A DNA stretch of 64,000 nt, from positions 35,962,392-36,026,391 of the forward strand of contig CM057142.1 in NCBI GenBank assembly GCA_029964075.1. The letters are read 5' to 3'. The notes under the pieces are model-generated. The model did not search any database and was not told the DNA's origin. It was given only the letters and a program-made list of their open reading frames with translations. This document shows positions 47,141-59,372 of the stretch, piece by piece; the stretch's first letter is position 1; the number at the start of each line of letters is the position of its first letter. Origin of the DNA: Patiria pectinifera. Lineage: Eukaryota; Echinodermata; Asteroidea; Valvatida; Asterinidae. A program made the translations under genes and the position numbers.

Positions 47141-47649
47141 TAATTATGTACCCTGATAACTGTCTGTAAATGTTCCCGTTGGTCTGTTAAATGGGCATTT
47201 TGTGAGGCAGTCGCATTGCCGGGAGAACGTAGTGAAAAGGTTACCGTAGTACACAGGCGAAGGCTGATTGTACAGTTTTGACACTAAATCATAATGTAAT
47301 CAAACGTGAAGTTGTCATTTGCAATGGAAATGTTGAGTGTTACCATAAAATTACAAACGGTGTGAATGATGGAGGAAGGTCATAATTAAGTTTCAGTATT
47401 GGACTCTTCAACAAACGTAAACTTGAACTTCTTACAATTTGCGAGACCGTCTGCGAGGAAAAATCGATTCAACTTTTATTCAAGTTGGTCAACCATCTAT
47501 ATAGGCCGTCAGCTGGACTGGAAAATTCGTTCGTTTCGCTCCAGCAATCGCGGGTCTAAAAAAAATTAACAGTTGTACCGAAATACACTACCAAAGAATG
47601 ATAGTACTAAGTTCTCCACATTTCGTCCAGCAGTTTTTTGATAATTTGA

Positions 47650-47900
47650 CTCGAAAAAGCGACCTGTTTGTCCATTGTAGACGTTCCAAAACGTACCGCG
47701 CCTACGTTAAAAAAAATCCGCCGCGTATGACGCATCGTACCACGTGACGTGAACTGTCCAATTAGACACCAGATATGAGGTCGCAGGTCATGACATTTAA
47801 CAAACATGGCGGCGTCCATTGCCAAAAGTGCGTCGACGTAAACATCGACCGGTGCAAAAAAAAGTGTTTGCACACATAATCTGTCACGTTTGAGGGGAGG
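47650..47900 (+). promoter_or_regulatory. CpG-rich block with CAAACATGGCGGC (right arm)
   Basis: This is the counterpart of 36390-36620. It lies just upstream of the exon-like blocks at 48.1-49.75 kb on the plus strand, which fits a promoter-to-exon layout. Confidence 0.35.
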
Positions 47901-48119
47901 AAATGCGAAGGATCTGATGTCCGGTGATAGTAAGTTCATTTCCTGTGCCAAAGAGTGGCTGAATTTCACAATGGCATCGCCGAATATACCCACGATGTGT
48001 GGGCAGTGGATCTGCTATGTCTGTATGTACTGTACAGTCATGACAGTACTACATCAGGACATGCACTACCGGCGCATGTATTGAAAACAAGGCAGTCCGG
48101 CCGGCCGACCTCACCCGTG

Positions 48120-48356
48120 GCGGTTTTTATAGATAGGAAACGTCTCGGTGCTGCAAGAAAACGCAAACCAGACACTTTAGCTGGGACCCAGATTTCTTCA
48201 CCGAAAAAGCTCCGGGCAAAGTTCAAGTTTCTTTTAATTGCCTATCCACATAACTGTGTCATGCTGCACACAAACTCAACCAGGATTTTGATTTCGATGA
48301 AAACCTCAATTCAAGGACAAGCTGCAACAGGACAACAAGCAGAACTTCCGTTGGAG
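48120..48356 (+). pseudogene. Possible exon (right arm)
   Basis: It ends at donor TTGGAG/GTAGGC (48356/48357). The plus-strand 170-codon frame over it (47955-48467) runs through the donor and is not kept in the left arm, because of small indels, so I do not call it a gene. Confidence 0.25.
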
Positions 48357-49084
48357 GTAGGCCTACATGTCATTATAATGAAGGCAATTGTGTATTTATG
48401 TGCCCCAAAAGAGAACCAAAAATCCATGTTTGGGTTAAATTGTCTTGAATTAAGGGTAAGGTTTTAATTTCTTTGAGGGAAACTGGGGGTGACACAACGA
48501 TAAAAACGCAATGCGAAAACAAAGCTGGTGGTCACCACGATGCACCGTGAATGCACAGAACCGCATCGATTTGGATGGCGTCAACTGAAAATGCATAGGA
48601 ACATTTTATTTTCTTGCAAAAGATACCATTCAAAATGATAACAGATTCCTGGTTACAAAAAAACACCTTTTCTTTCTCTACGGCATTCGACTGTTGGGTA
48701 CGTCACTCGTTTACCGAATGGTTCTTGGACTTTACTTTCCTTTTAGAAAAATTCTCCAAAGTCAATGAAGAAAAATGTCTTCAATGACAAATAGATCTTA
48801 TTTAAAAAAAAACAGTAAAAAAGGTTGGTTTTTTTTATTCCATGATTCAAACCGAGTACCTCTGGCACTGAAAATAAATGTCTAACATTAAGATGCCAAA
48901 GTACAACGGGTACTGCACAAAATCCCATAATAAAATTTTGTGCAGTCTCTTTCTCCATTGTTGAAGGATACTTTTATGGAGGTGTGAGGGTAGTCTTTCC
49001 CTTTGTATAAAATAGCAAAATAGCTTTTTATAGAATTTACTATTTGATTCTATATATTATAAAGGATGAACGTCAGGAAAAGGG

Positions 49085-49214
49085 AGATGTTCTGCGACTG
49101 ACTGTTCAACCCCGATCAACAACTAAATTTCATGAGAATGTCCCAGCTTGCTGAACTGTTGGAATCATGAAATGATTTAGAAGCCGAAGGAACTGGCCTT
49201 GGATCTTTATATCG
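49085..49214 (+). pseudogene. Exon-like remnant of unknown gene (right arm)
   Basis: The donor ATCG/GTAAGA is strong and would join the next block in phase 2. Protein-like segments (LRLTVQPRSTTKFHENVP and AEGTGLGSLYR) lie in different frames, so it looks decayed. Confidence 0.35.
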
Positions 49215-49508
49215 GTAAGATGTTTTGATTGTTATTCAGAGTGCAAACAGAAATAAACTTTAATAGAATATTCAAAATGAAAACTTCTTGATATTTCTTT
49301 GGAAGCTGAAAAGGTTGGTTCTCAATAGCTACCAATGTTTACATATTTACAGTGGAAGGGAAAACGATCGGGCACATGATCTTTCTAGTAATTTAACTCT
49401 AGATTGAACAAGTTGTTTTCTTTCTTCTAAAGCACGTCCACAGTAATCATTGTTTTTGATCATCAGATACTAAACCTGACTATATTTTACTGGTTTTTTT
49501 TTTTACAG

Positions 49509-49753
49509 AACTGATAAGTTGACATATCGGCTTAGAAGAGAATATCCACAAGTCTCTTTCCTTGAATATATGCGACATCATCTACACCGCTACTTTATCT
49601 GCTGGAGGTGTGGTTGAATCTCTGGCGACTTCAGAGGAGGATTCAAAACTGAAACTTTGGCTTAGAAAGCAAGACATACGCTCCATCCTGTTGTTATGCC
49701 GTTACTGCACAAGATTTGATGAGAACTTTGATGTAGTTATATCAGCACGACTA
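49509..49753 (+). pseudogene. Exon-like remnant with good splice sites (right arm)
   Basis: TTTTTTACAG precedes and CTA/GTAAGC follows a 245-bp block. One frame begins TDKLTYRLRREYPQVSFLEY, and another gives LKLWLRKQDIRSILLLCRYC. Neither spans the block. It may be a decayed gene or an exon of a non-coding RNA. Confidence 0.4.
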
Positions 49754-50396
49754 GTAAGCATTTGACATTATAATGAAAATAATGAGTAACTCTAGATTTC
49801 AAAACTACATAATTGTATCCTTCTGTTCATTAGTGTTGGTTTTATTCATTTTAATTCTTTTCATTTATTAAAAATTAGTTCCAGTAGAAAAGCAAATTCT
49901 GTGAATTTTAACAGTGAGACTAACCACATATGACGAGCCAAATCACTCTCTTTAATGTGTGAGCATTGCTTTCTTTTTATTAATATACATTGTACATGCA
50001 AAAAAAATTCGGTGCTAATCAATGTATCAATATATAAAAAGCTGAAATTTTCTTTGACAAAAGACTGATCTTAAGGCTTTTCTCCAAACCAAGATGGCTG
50101 TTTTGATTAGATAGCAAATAAATGTACAATGGTTGATTTCTGAAATTATTAAACCAGACTCTGACTTCTGATGGTCCTTTGATTTATAATTGTATTTAAA
50201 GCCTGTTTCATTCCAAAAAAAAGGTGGTCTTTGTTACAAGTAGAAGTTCTTTAAGTGACGTACCTGGTTCACCACAGCAGATCCAGAGGGTTTGGGTGGC
50301 ACCCATTATGTTTTTGTTTTTTTTACATGCGTTAGTTTGCTTTGTTTAAAGGGGCATGTCTTGTCTGCTTTCCTGTTTCTTCTGCTGGTTACATCA

Positions 50397-51205
50397 TAGA
50401 GCAAGGACCCAAGGAGTCAGAACTCTTGGGCGATTTACATTTTGACCATTAACATACCAATCCCTCGGGAATGTCTATAGCTACGGCACTGTGACCGCAA
50501 GCCTCGACCATTCAAAGCGCGAATGCCAGCGGCCTTTGAACACGATGATCATCGCCGCCTTTTTAGTTGGTAACCAACAACCTCCCTATATGCTGCATTA
50601 TAAGTCATGTCACGTCGCTGCTCTTTTTTGAAAAATATATTTTACGACAAGATAGGTTTTTACAACTGCGCAGTTGTTAGATGTGAGTTATGAACTCAAG
50701 TTAGCAATGTGCAGTTGTTGGTGCTTAAAAGCGTTATCTGTCCCTGTAATTTGGAGATAAATTGGATTTCTTTCAGATAAGTTTTCATGTATTTTCTGAC
50801 ATTTTAATTGGCAATATATCATTGATGAAATGTGTTTTTTTGGAAAATTTCACAAGTTTTCACACTAAAGGTACATAGCATTTTGTTCTTCATGAAATGA
50901 TTGTTTCAGTGATGTTGACCACATTGTTAGCCAGTATTAGCCAACTCCGAACAAACACTTCAAAATCATTCATTTTTAGCGATGTATGACAACTGCGCAT
51001 GCGTATTTACCATGGCACTGTCTACGAAGCCATGCAAGCTCCTTTTTTGGCATTAGTGAGCGCGGATCTCTATTGTGTCGAGATTAGCGTAGTGAGCAAC
51101 TGAGCAAGCTGGCGCCAGGTGCTTTCTATTGTAGCTTTCGAGCGCGGCGATGATCATTTTACTTTTGAAGTCTTGGGGTACGAACTCCTTGGGTCCTTGC
51201 TCTAG
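50397..51205. mobile_element. hAT-like non-autonomous element (right arm)
   Basis: Same element as 33053-33867, with the duplication GGTTACAT at 50387-50394 and 51206-51213. Its presence at the matching place shows insertion before the arms separated. Confidence 0.75.
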
Positions 51206-51470
51206 GGTTACATGTACCGGTATTTATTTACTCTAAAGACACCTCCATTTTGGGCACCCCCTCACTTTCATTAATGATGAGCTGGTTCCACCACTGCATT
51301 ATAAACCTTCAAAATAATTGCATTGTTGTATGCTGACGAATAAGTTATAGATTACAGTGAAATATTTTTGGAAGAGGGACTGTGGTGATGTCTACAAGAT
51401 GAGAAAACAAAGGGTCATGTTCTGTGTGACCCAATTGCCAATGTACATAAACGATATTTTTTAACTCTAA

Positions 51471-51680
51471 AATCTCCTGGGTCAAATTGACCCAGAGTCT
51501 GAATCCAAATTTGCTCAGTCCTTTTCTGGGTAAAAAAAATACACATTTCAGTCAAAATGACCGAGAAACATGTCCTTTTTTTACTCCAAAGGGGTCATTT
51601 ATGAATCCAAAAGGGGTCAATTTTTGACCCGAAAAAGGACTGAGCAGACTGAGTCTGACCCAGGAGTTTCTAGAGTGTAG
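51471..51680. mobile_element. Foldback MITE, CTCCTGGGTCA ends (right arm)
   Basis: Counterpart of 32585-32792. The two inverted halves remain recognisable. Confidence 0.6.
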
Positions 51681-52319
51681 GATGTGACAAGCTATAGTGC
51701 TGTAGTTTTGAAATTGGAAGTGCCAACGCAAGGCCTCAAACCGGAAAATGTGGGTTTTTAGTATACATACATGTACATAACATTGGCAACTTTGATGAAG
51801 TGTAAAAAAAAAACTACAGCAGATTTGCTGGAGAACTTTTGACATAGTGTTTGTGATGTACTGAACACCACATATGTGCATTAAAAAAGTGGACCCAGTG
51901 TTGCTGGAACGAAACTCATTTTACAGCCGGTTTTTGAGTTTCAGCTGACGGCCTATAAGAGCAAGTTTTACTCGGCCTCCGAGAAATGTTCGCTCCTGAA
52001 AGGTTCCGAGACCGCGGTCTCCCTCGACGCCAAAATGGCTCCACGTCCATAGAAAAATACGGAGAATTTTTTTTCCGCCAAATCAAGCACTTTTCAGGTC
52101 GTCCTAATTTTTCCGTACGGACCGGCGATCCGTTTTGTCGATTTTTTTGTGACTGCGTTCAAGATCGCAATATTTGAGGCAATGCATCGACCCTTCGTTG
52201 ATCCCAAACAGGCCCCCGAAATTATAACGCGACACTGACTAGGACGTGCAGCGAACTCACAACGCTCAGCCTTGGTGGAAGCATAGAGCTAGTGGAAGCA
52301 TGGAGCTGTAAACACATTA

Positions 52320-52850
52320 TGGAAGCAACAGCACTCTATCACGCGACGTCACATGCTTGTGCTTCAAATAGCGAGCACCGTAGACTCAACCTCGTTTCCA
52401 GGGTGTGGAGCAGGCTGCAGTACGCGTTGCCAGTGACGGTTTTACGCATAGCTGGGAAGTACCACGCAGTGTAGACTTTCGATTGGTCAGACCGCGCTAG
52501 GCATACTAATGTGTAGTCCTTCTGAGTATTCGTTGCACTCGGCGCAGGGGCGGCAAGCGAAGCATATGAAAGAATAGGGACACACAACAGCACTCTATCA
52601 CGCGACGTCACATGCTTGCGCTTCAAATAGCGAGCACCGTGGACTCAACCTCGTTTCCAGGGTGTGGAGCAGGCTGCAGTACGCGTTGCCAGTGACGGTT
52701 TTACGCATAGCCGGGAAGTACCACGCAGTGTAGACTTTCGATTGGTCAGACCGCGCTAGGCATACTAATGTGTAGTCCTTCTGAGTATTCGTTGCACTCG
52801 GCGCAGGGGCGGCAAGCGAAGCATATGAAAGAATAGGGACACTTGGTGGC
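52320..52850. repeat. Tandem duplication with CRE/CCAAT/GC box (right arm)
   Basis: Counterpart of 31428-31945, with a period near 259 bp. In plus orientation each copy reads CGACGTCAC, then GATTGGTCAG, then GGGGCGGCAAG. Confidence 0.85.
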
Positions 52851-53277
52851 CACGCACCATGGACAAAAAAATATTTACCAAAGTCACCCCATACTAACGT
52901 TTGGTGAACACTTTTGCAGAACGGCCGAGTAGAACACGTAAACGAAACCCCTACGTTGAGTATAGCAGGGGAAGCGGAAGTGCATTTTCACTGTCCGTGA
53001 CTGCTTAGATAGCAGAAAAGTGCGCTGACTATGTAAGAACACATATACTGTAATTTGTATCTCTGTGGAGTCATTTGTTGGTTTTGTGTATTAACATTTT
53101 AGAATGTGAAAGGAAATGCTCATATAAAGAATTAATTTCCTGGGCTGAAATTCGGACTTAAAATCCCGTACATAAATACATCAATTTGCGACCAATCAAC
53201 ACACCTTGGAAATTCCTAGTTTTTTAGTAAAATCCATATATCATTTTCGTGATACCTTGAAGTTTTGTGGAGACGAC

Positions 53278-53830
53278 CAAGGGCGGATCCAGACTGCCAT
53301 TTGCCGGGGGCCTAGAATTGGAATGGAGGGTCCAGGACCTGCGAGCGCGGAGCGCTAAGCCCTTACGTATACGGCGTTGGGTCCGGGGCCCGCTTAAGGG
53401 CCCCGGACAAATTGGATTTTAGATGCTCTGTGGTGCAATCTGAGGCGATTCCTGGCCACTATCCAGTTTAGAAAAAGTTTTAAACGTCGAACATTCCATT
53501 TACATTTGTGATTTTTTTGTTCTGTATAAAGTTTTTTATGTATTCAAAGTTGAAAACCATGTTCCATCTCCGTATTTGTTCACAACTTTTTATTTTGGAA
53601 AGGGATTTAGGCCACTTGTAGTCCGAGCCTCAGCCATTCGCTGCTGAAGGTACAAAAAAAGGTGGGGGCACCGCTAGGGTGAGATTATAGCTTAGAGGAA
53701 ATTTGGCTGGAGGACTAATGCGAGCGCGGAGCGCGAAGCCCTTAACGGCGTGGGCGGGCCCGGGAAATTTTGGATCGTAGATGCTCTGTGGTGCAATCTG
53801 AGGCGTTTCCTGGCCACTTTCCCTTGATTT
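53278..53830 (+). mobile_element. GAGCGCGGAGCGC repeat element (right arm)
   Basis: Begins near AGGGCGGATCCAGACTGCC and carries two cores (about 53340-53460 and 53695-53815). Counterpart of 30450-31005. Confidence 0.6.
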
Positions 53831-53967
53831 TTTTTTAGCAGAAGTTTTTAAAATTATGAGGGGATATTTTGTTGCATTTGTTTCAAATAGGCTTATATAC
53901 TCTTGCTTTTATGAAGTTCATTTACTTCTGTATTCAAAGCCTAAAACCAAAGGTGTACTTGACATAA

Positions 53968-54245
53968 TCACACTGTGTCCATCTGGATAATTCCCATCCT
54001 TCGGTGGCTGCATGCAAAAACATCCCTACATAGGTTCAGGTGTCTCGAATCTGGAAATACCCAGCTTACATAAGAGGCGGAAACATAAAACTTGCACTGA
54101 GAAATACAGGGGTCATTACTGACTTTGCATATAGCATGTCTTTCACGTACGTAGAGCCAGAGCATTATAACAAATGATGACAACGGCTCGGATTGAAACT
54201 GACGCAACTATATTTAGAAATCCTGTTATTTCCCGGATTATTCGG
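53968..54245 (-). repeat. Module with TTCCAGATTCGAG (right arm)
   Basis: Counterpart of 30050-30310 and the closest relative of the spacer copy at 45280-45560. Confidence 0.7.
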
Positions 54246-54439
54246 CCCCTAGACCTCAGCTCCAGTGTTCCATAGGCCCTAGGCTTCCTGCACCTAATTC
54301 ATGTTAAGGGGCCATTCAAAATGTTCAATGTTTTTAAAGTTTGATTTGTTTTCCAGATTATTTTGACCCACCCACCCACCCCCAATTTCGATTTATAAAA
54401 AAAACTTATTTATATCATGCAGTATTAAAAATCCAAAAA

Positions 54440-54525
54440 ACATGTACGTGTACATGCACTTGCATGTACAGTACATACAAGTATACTTAAACATGTACAT
54501 GTATACCCGTACCCATGTACCCTCC
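54440..54525. repeat. TACATGTA palindrome cluster (right arm)
   Basis: Overlapping ACATGTACATGTA-type palindromes. The counterparts are 29760-29850 and, in the spacer, 45760-45805. Confidence 0.8.
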
Positions 54526-55489
54526 GTAGAATATTTGACCTTAACCGCCCAGCACTGCTGCCCATTAAGATTCAATTCCATCTTCAGCCCAATCCCAAAG
54601 CTGTTACTTTTCTATGACCAGTCATCTCCTGCTAGTCCTGTGTGTTGCAATGTAATTACCTGTACTTCAATAAAATAGACCACCGGAAATCTTTAGTACA
54701 TAATTTATGTGAACTCCTAATTCAACCTCTCAAAATGTTTAGTTGCCATGGTCATCTAAAGTCGGCACTTTCAAGCGCACTGTCATGGACATTAAACAGG
54801 ATCATGGAAAAGTTAACATTAGGCCTCCCTGTTTGGAAAATGGACATTTGGCGATGAAGGTGTGCTCCATTTTCATAAAATTGGTTTCAAAGCAACTGAA
54901 ATACATCAGTAAACATGTCAGAGAAACTTGGTACGATTAAAAACAAACACAATGTGACGATATGGACGGAAAAGCACTTGGAGGGGGTGGCGGCTACGCC
55001 CCTCCACTCTTTTCTTAAGTTAATTTGTCTGACCCAAAATCATTCTTAACCGGTTTTTTTTTTTGGGGGTCTTTGTCCTCGCCTGGGTATGTACAAATGC
55101 TACCGTGTAGCCGTCACCAAAGTATGCCATCGGTGAAGCGTTAGAACGGAGGGTACCGTAGTTCAACGCTCCACTCAGTAGAGCTAAGACTAGACAAGTC
55201 AACATGGTCAAGATTAGATTTTAAAAAATCCTATTAATTTGCAGCAAAGATATGAACAATGAGGCACCAATCCTTCCTTTCCTTCCATCCACAGCTTGTA
55301 AGTTATAATAAATAATCGTCCGGTGATCGTGCCATGAGCTTTCACTTAGTGCTGAAGTCGCCGTAAACAGGTTACACGCGTCCATGCTAGGCCTACACGT
55401 ACAGGTAGCACAGTAGGCAGTACATATCCGAGGACAATTTTTCAATATCAAAATCAAATTGTCTGCAGCCCCAGGCCTACCTTTCACTG

Positions 55490-55862
55490 AGACTTCTTTT
55501 AGCTTTCGAGGCCGTCGACGTGAACCCCCGACATTTTACCCACCGTTTTAAGTCTTCTACGCCGTTGTCGTTTACAACGGTGCAGGGTAAATTTGCCACC
55601 TCCACCGAATCCACAGTGTGTTTCACGACAGTGTCTGCCATCTTTTATTTGATCCCCACTTTTCTCCCACAATGCACAGCGGTAAACCTTGTGTGACGGC
55701 GTGGATTCTGGTGTCTCCTATCTGGAATTCCCGACTTTCTATACGTGACGATTGGCAACACAAAAGTGCTGAGGTCATTATTGACTTTGCAGTTTTGATA
55801 ACCGCACCCGTTTTGAGCAATCCTGTAATTTCCCGGATTATTCCGCCCGTAGATCTCATCTC
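55490..55862 (-). promoter_or_regulatory. Promoter-like sequence, counterpart of 28407-28800
   Basis: The ZNF143-like GCATTGTGGGA is kept, but the YY1-like core has changed (AAAGATGGCAGA). The frame over it is only 78 codons here, against 129 in the left arm, so coding is unlikely. Confidence 0.3.
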
Positions 55863-55900
55863 CCTTTGATTATAAAAGAGCGCGCCAGGTAGGTTCTCTA
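55820..55900 (+). promoter_or_regulatory. TATA module (right arm)
   Basis: GGATTATTCCGCCC is followed by TATAAAAG (55871-55878) and AGCGCGCC. Transcription would run towards the short exon at 56356. Confidence 0.45.
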
Positions 55901-56355
55901 TCAGTTTCCATTTAGACCATACAGCTATGCGTGGTGGTTTACAAACTACGCAGTTGTGTCAGAGGGATCAGCGTGAACTGTAGCACTCGGCTAAGGGAGC
56001 CTTCTTTCTGACGAGTGATCATACGGAAAGAAAACAATTTTATCATCTGCTTTATGTAGGTTTCGTCTTTTGTTAAATTAATTTGAAAGTTATTATTCTT
56101 ATCCAATGGAAAATAATTTGGAGGATAATTTGGAAACTGCTAGTATCGTATTTTAGAATGTGTTTTGAAATAGGAAATTTCATCTGAGATAAATTGTTTT
56201 AAGCAAAACTCAGAAGATCGTGTTGACGTCTCCCCGCAACAACGCTATCGTCCGGTGGGGATTTTGACATTTCTCGCAAAGCGAATTTTGTGATATATGT
56301 TTTGTTTAGTCTTATAGTGATGTGATTGCATTATTTATGTTTTTGACTACTTCAG

Positions 56356-56408
56356 GCTTTCCAGGAACCAATCGTCTTCCAGGCCAGCTCAAGCTTTCAT
56401 CTTGACTG
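56356..56408 (+). ncRNA. Conserved short exon (right arm)
   Basis: TTCAG/GCTTTCC and ACTG/GTAAGT are consensus splice sites around 53 bases. The left-arm copy differs by three bases in length. Its place about 480 bases from the TATA box is shared by three loci. Confidence 0.35.
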
Positions 56409-58253
56409 GTAAGTAATTGTAAAACCAAGATGTTACGCTTGAGTCATTGTCATTGACATGACAAAGCTAAATATTAGCATTCTGAATAGTTCTCGTAATA
56501 TCAGTTGTTCCCTTATGTAATTGTTTTAAATTTTACTACAAATTAGCTTTACTATACTATCATACTTTTTTATTTCTCTGGAAACATCAACAAATACATG
56601 TACACAGTTAGCCAAACTTACACAAAAATACATGAAAAGAAAGTTTTCGATGTATACAAAGTCAAAATACCATTCAGCTCCCGAAGGATTCCCAACAGAA
56701 AGATTGTTCCTGTCGAGGGGTTCTCTAAGCTGAATGGCATACGTGAACACAAACAGAAATAAACTTCAAATGAAGTCTTAATTACAAAAAGAAAAATTTA
56801 AGTAAAGTAACACAAAAAAACCCTAAAGTTACATAAAGATTAGAACAAAGTAGCTAGATTATATCATTTTTAATCGTACTAATGAATTATGAATACTATA
56901 AACAAAACCGATTAAGTAAGCATAGGAACAAGCTATAAAAATGCTTCAAATGTCAGCTGATGACTGCAAATGGTGCCCGACTAAACTTAGTGCAAATATA
57001 TGGGAGTCCAGAGAGGCCACATAAAGCTTATTCTCGATCATAACCCCATCTAAAAACACGTTAAAATTGTGCAGCAGCAGGATTCCAGTCAAACCAGTGA
57101 GTTTGGCGGTTTTGAGACAGTATCTTTTATTGAAAAAAAAAACTTTCATTTTGCCGACGCGCATGGCTACGGCGACGCGTGCGCATACCAGAAACCGGAG
57201 ACTTTTTTTTGGCCTGAAATGCATGGTGTAATTTTGAACCGTTGTGATGAAAAAGTGAAGTCATGGAGTAAAGACAGCGCCCGCTTCTGTTTCTGATTCA
57301 AACCGTCCACTGCCTCCTGAACCCAGTCGGTCCATTTGGGTGTTCGTCTGTGGGTGTGGGCGTGTGTGTGCGGGTGTTTTTCCTTCAGCGTGAACCCAAC
57401 AAGTTTAGGTGATAATTATACTCATATTTTTGTTGGATTTTGTTTGTTTGTTTGTGGTTTCATTGTTATTACTTTTTGATATTTTTAAAGTGCACCAGAC
57501 CAGACCCATGTCACATTTGCCAAACGGATAAATTAGAGACGCTTTTAACCAAAGTTCCCAGCGAATTTCCAACGATAAGTTATTCTTGCCTGATTCATAT
57601 TATTAGATTGGCTGTGGAGGATGACAGTAAATGTGATCAATATCTGTTTTAAAAAGGTTCTAAACCGTTGCCATCTGCAATATTAAATGTTTTTATTGAG
57701 TTTAAGTGAGCATTCTCTTAACACTATGAAATCAGCACGATAACACGATAATAGCAGGGCGTATAGGCCCTGCGGGGTAAACAAGGACACCCAGACTTGC
57801 ATTTACGTCAATTATACCATGACAACATAACGGCACATGGTACATTTTAGCTAATGGCAAACGATTTAACCCACACCCAGTTGGCCAAAATGTGGAATTT
57901 TACTCTTTTACTCTTAAATTATGTAGTAAAGCCACTCTTTTAAAGATACTTTTTTTTTACATGTAAATCAAGTAAGTGGCTTTAAAAAAGCGTCACTGAT
58001 GTTTGTTTACCAGTTTGGATGGGATGTATGAGCTTATCGTCATTTGCTGGGTTTCACTTAACGTCATTTTCTGTCTCGTGCGGAATGTTCATCAGCTGCT
58101 CACAAGTTTTCAATAGAATTCTTTCTGGCTGACAGCACATGACAGTGTTTGACCACCATTTGTAGCAGATAATGAGATTGAAAGACTTAATCAGCTGATT
58201 GAAACCCAGCAATTGGCTAATTTACATCTGTTTCGACATGCAGGTTACCATTT

Positions 58254-58898
58254 CGACACCACGAAGTAACACTCCACTTGTTAAACCATATTTTTTTTCT
58301 CGATTTTCAGGCTTTTACATATTGAAACATTATTCATCAAGGCCTACCATTGCACGAAGTTTCAAAGCTTCAAGAGCTTTACTTTAATAATTACACTAAT
58401 TATCCATGGCAACTTTTGCGCGAAAGTGACAATTTTCGTTTTCACGAAGTTACACTCAAGTTCCATTTACCATTGTATCGTATTGCGCGCGCACTCTGCT
58501 CAAATGCGAGCAAAAACGTTTTCACGAAGTAACACTCTTCGTGTTTGAGCGCGCGCGCGCTGACCTCCGTTTCCAAGAAGTATTAATACTCTTCTAGTGT
58601 TGTAATACATTAAAGCGTGCTACTTCGTGAAAACGAAACTTTACAGTTTCGCAGCTTTTTTGGTTTCACGAACTAGCACTCATCTTTTTCTCTTATTTCT
58701 TGTTGTTTTAATACACAAACGGGTCAAAAACAGCAAATTTAATAACATCAATCCATCAAGTGTCCACAACGAGAAACCCAACTGAAAATACTCTGCAGTT
58801 TTGACACAAAGTGTTGTTCTAGAAGGCGTTTAACTTTAGATGCCGTTTTCTCCGATTGTTTTTACCGGTATGTACATGAGTGTTACTTCGTGTCGTCG
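58254..58898. mobile_element. Foldback element with repeated ACTTCGTG motif (right arm)
   Basis: Counterpart of 25344-25986, with ends CGACACCACGAAGTAACACT and GAGTGTTACTTCGTGTCGTC. The motif copies are preserved almost exactly, including TTTTCACGAAGTTACACTC near 58440 and TTTTCACGAAGTAACACTC near 58520. Confidence 0.55.
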
Positions 58899-59136
58899 GT
58901 GACGATTTTTATCGTCTCGATCTATTTTCCTATTTGTATACTTAGCCCGGTGCTACAGCTTTTCCTTTGTAAAGCCTAGTTTTCTTTTGACCCTACCTCG
59001 CGGGTACTTATGTTACCCCCCCCCCCCTCCTTGTAAATGCTGGATTTCAGATCAGAAATAACTTCACGACAACCCTGCACCTTTGGCTTTTCGAAAATGT
59101 ATACTTTAAAAAGAGCTAGCAGTTATTTCAACAGCG

Positions 59137-59185
59137 CCAAGGAAAGAACCCCCCCCCCCCCAAACACACACACACACACACACAT
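59137..59185. repeat. Poly-C then (CA)n (right arm)
   Basis: Counterpart of 25063-25100, reversed, with a slightly different run length. Confidence 0.9.
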
Positions 59186-59238
59186 ACATCCCACCACCGC
59201 CCAAAGGAACCAACAGCCTGAGCAACTGTACTACTTAC

Positions 59239-59372
59239 AATAGGACACTTGCATTATTATGTCATGAACCTCTAATACCGGAATCCCTTGCACATTCTCT
59301 TTGTTCAGTCCATTAACACCCATTGTCTTGCTATTCTCATGAGAGAATACGAAAGAAATTTCGCCAAGCATA
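59239..59372 (-). pseudogene. Exon-like copy of the FHA-gene last exon (right arm)
   Basis: Counterpart of 24876-25009, of the same length, with acceptor and donor preserved. The longer open frame around it runs into C-rich low-complexity sequence and is not credible beyond the exon. Confidence 0.45.

Noticed and set aside
47955-48467. 170-codon plus-strand gene
   Set aside because: The frame is not preserved in the left arm and runs through a good splice donor.
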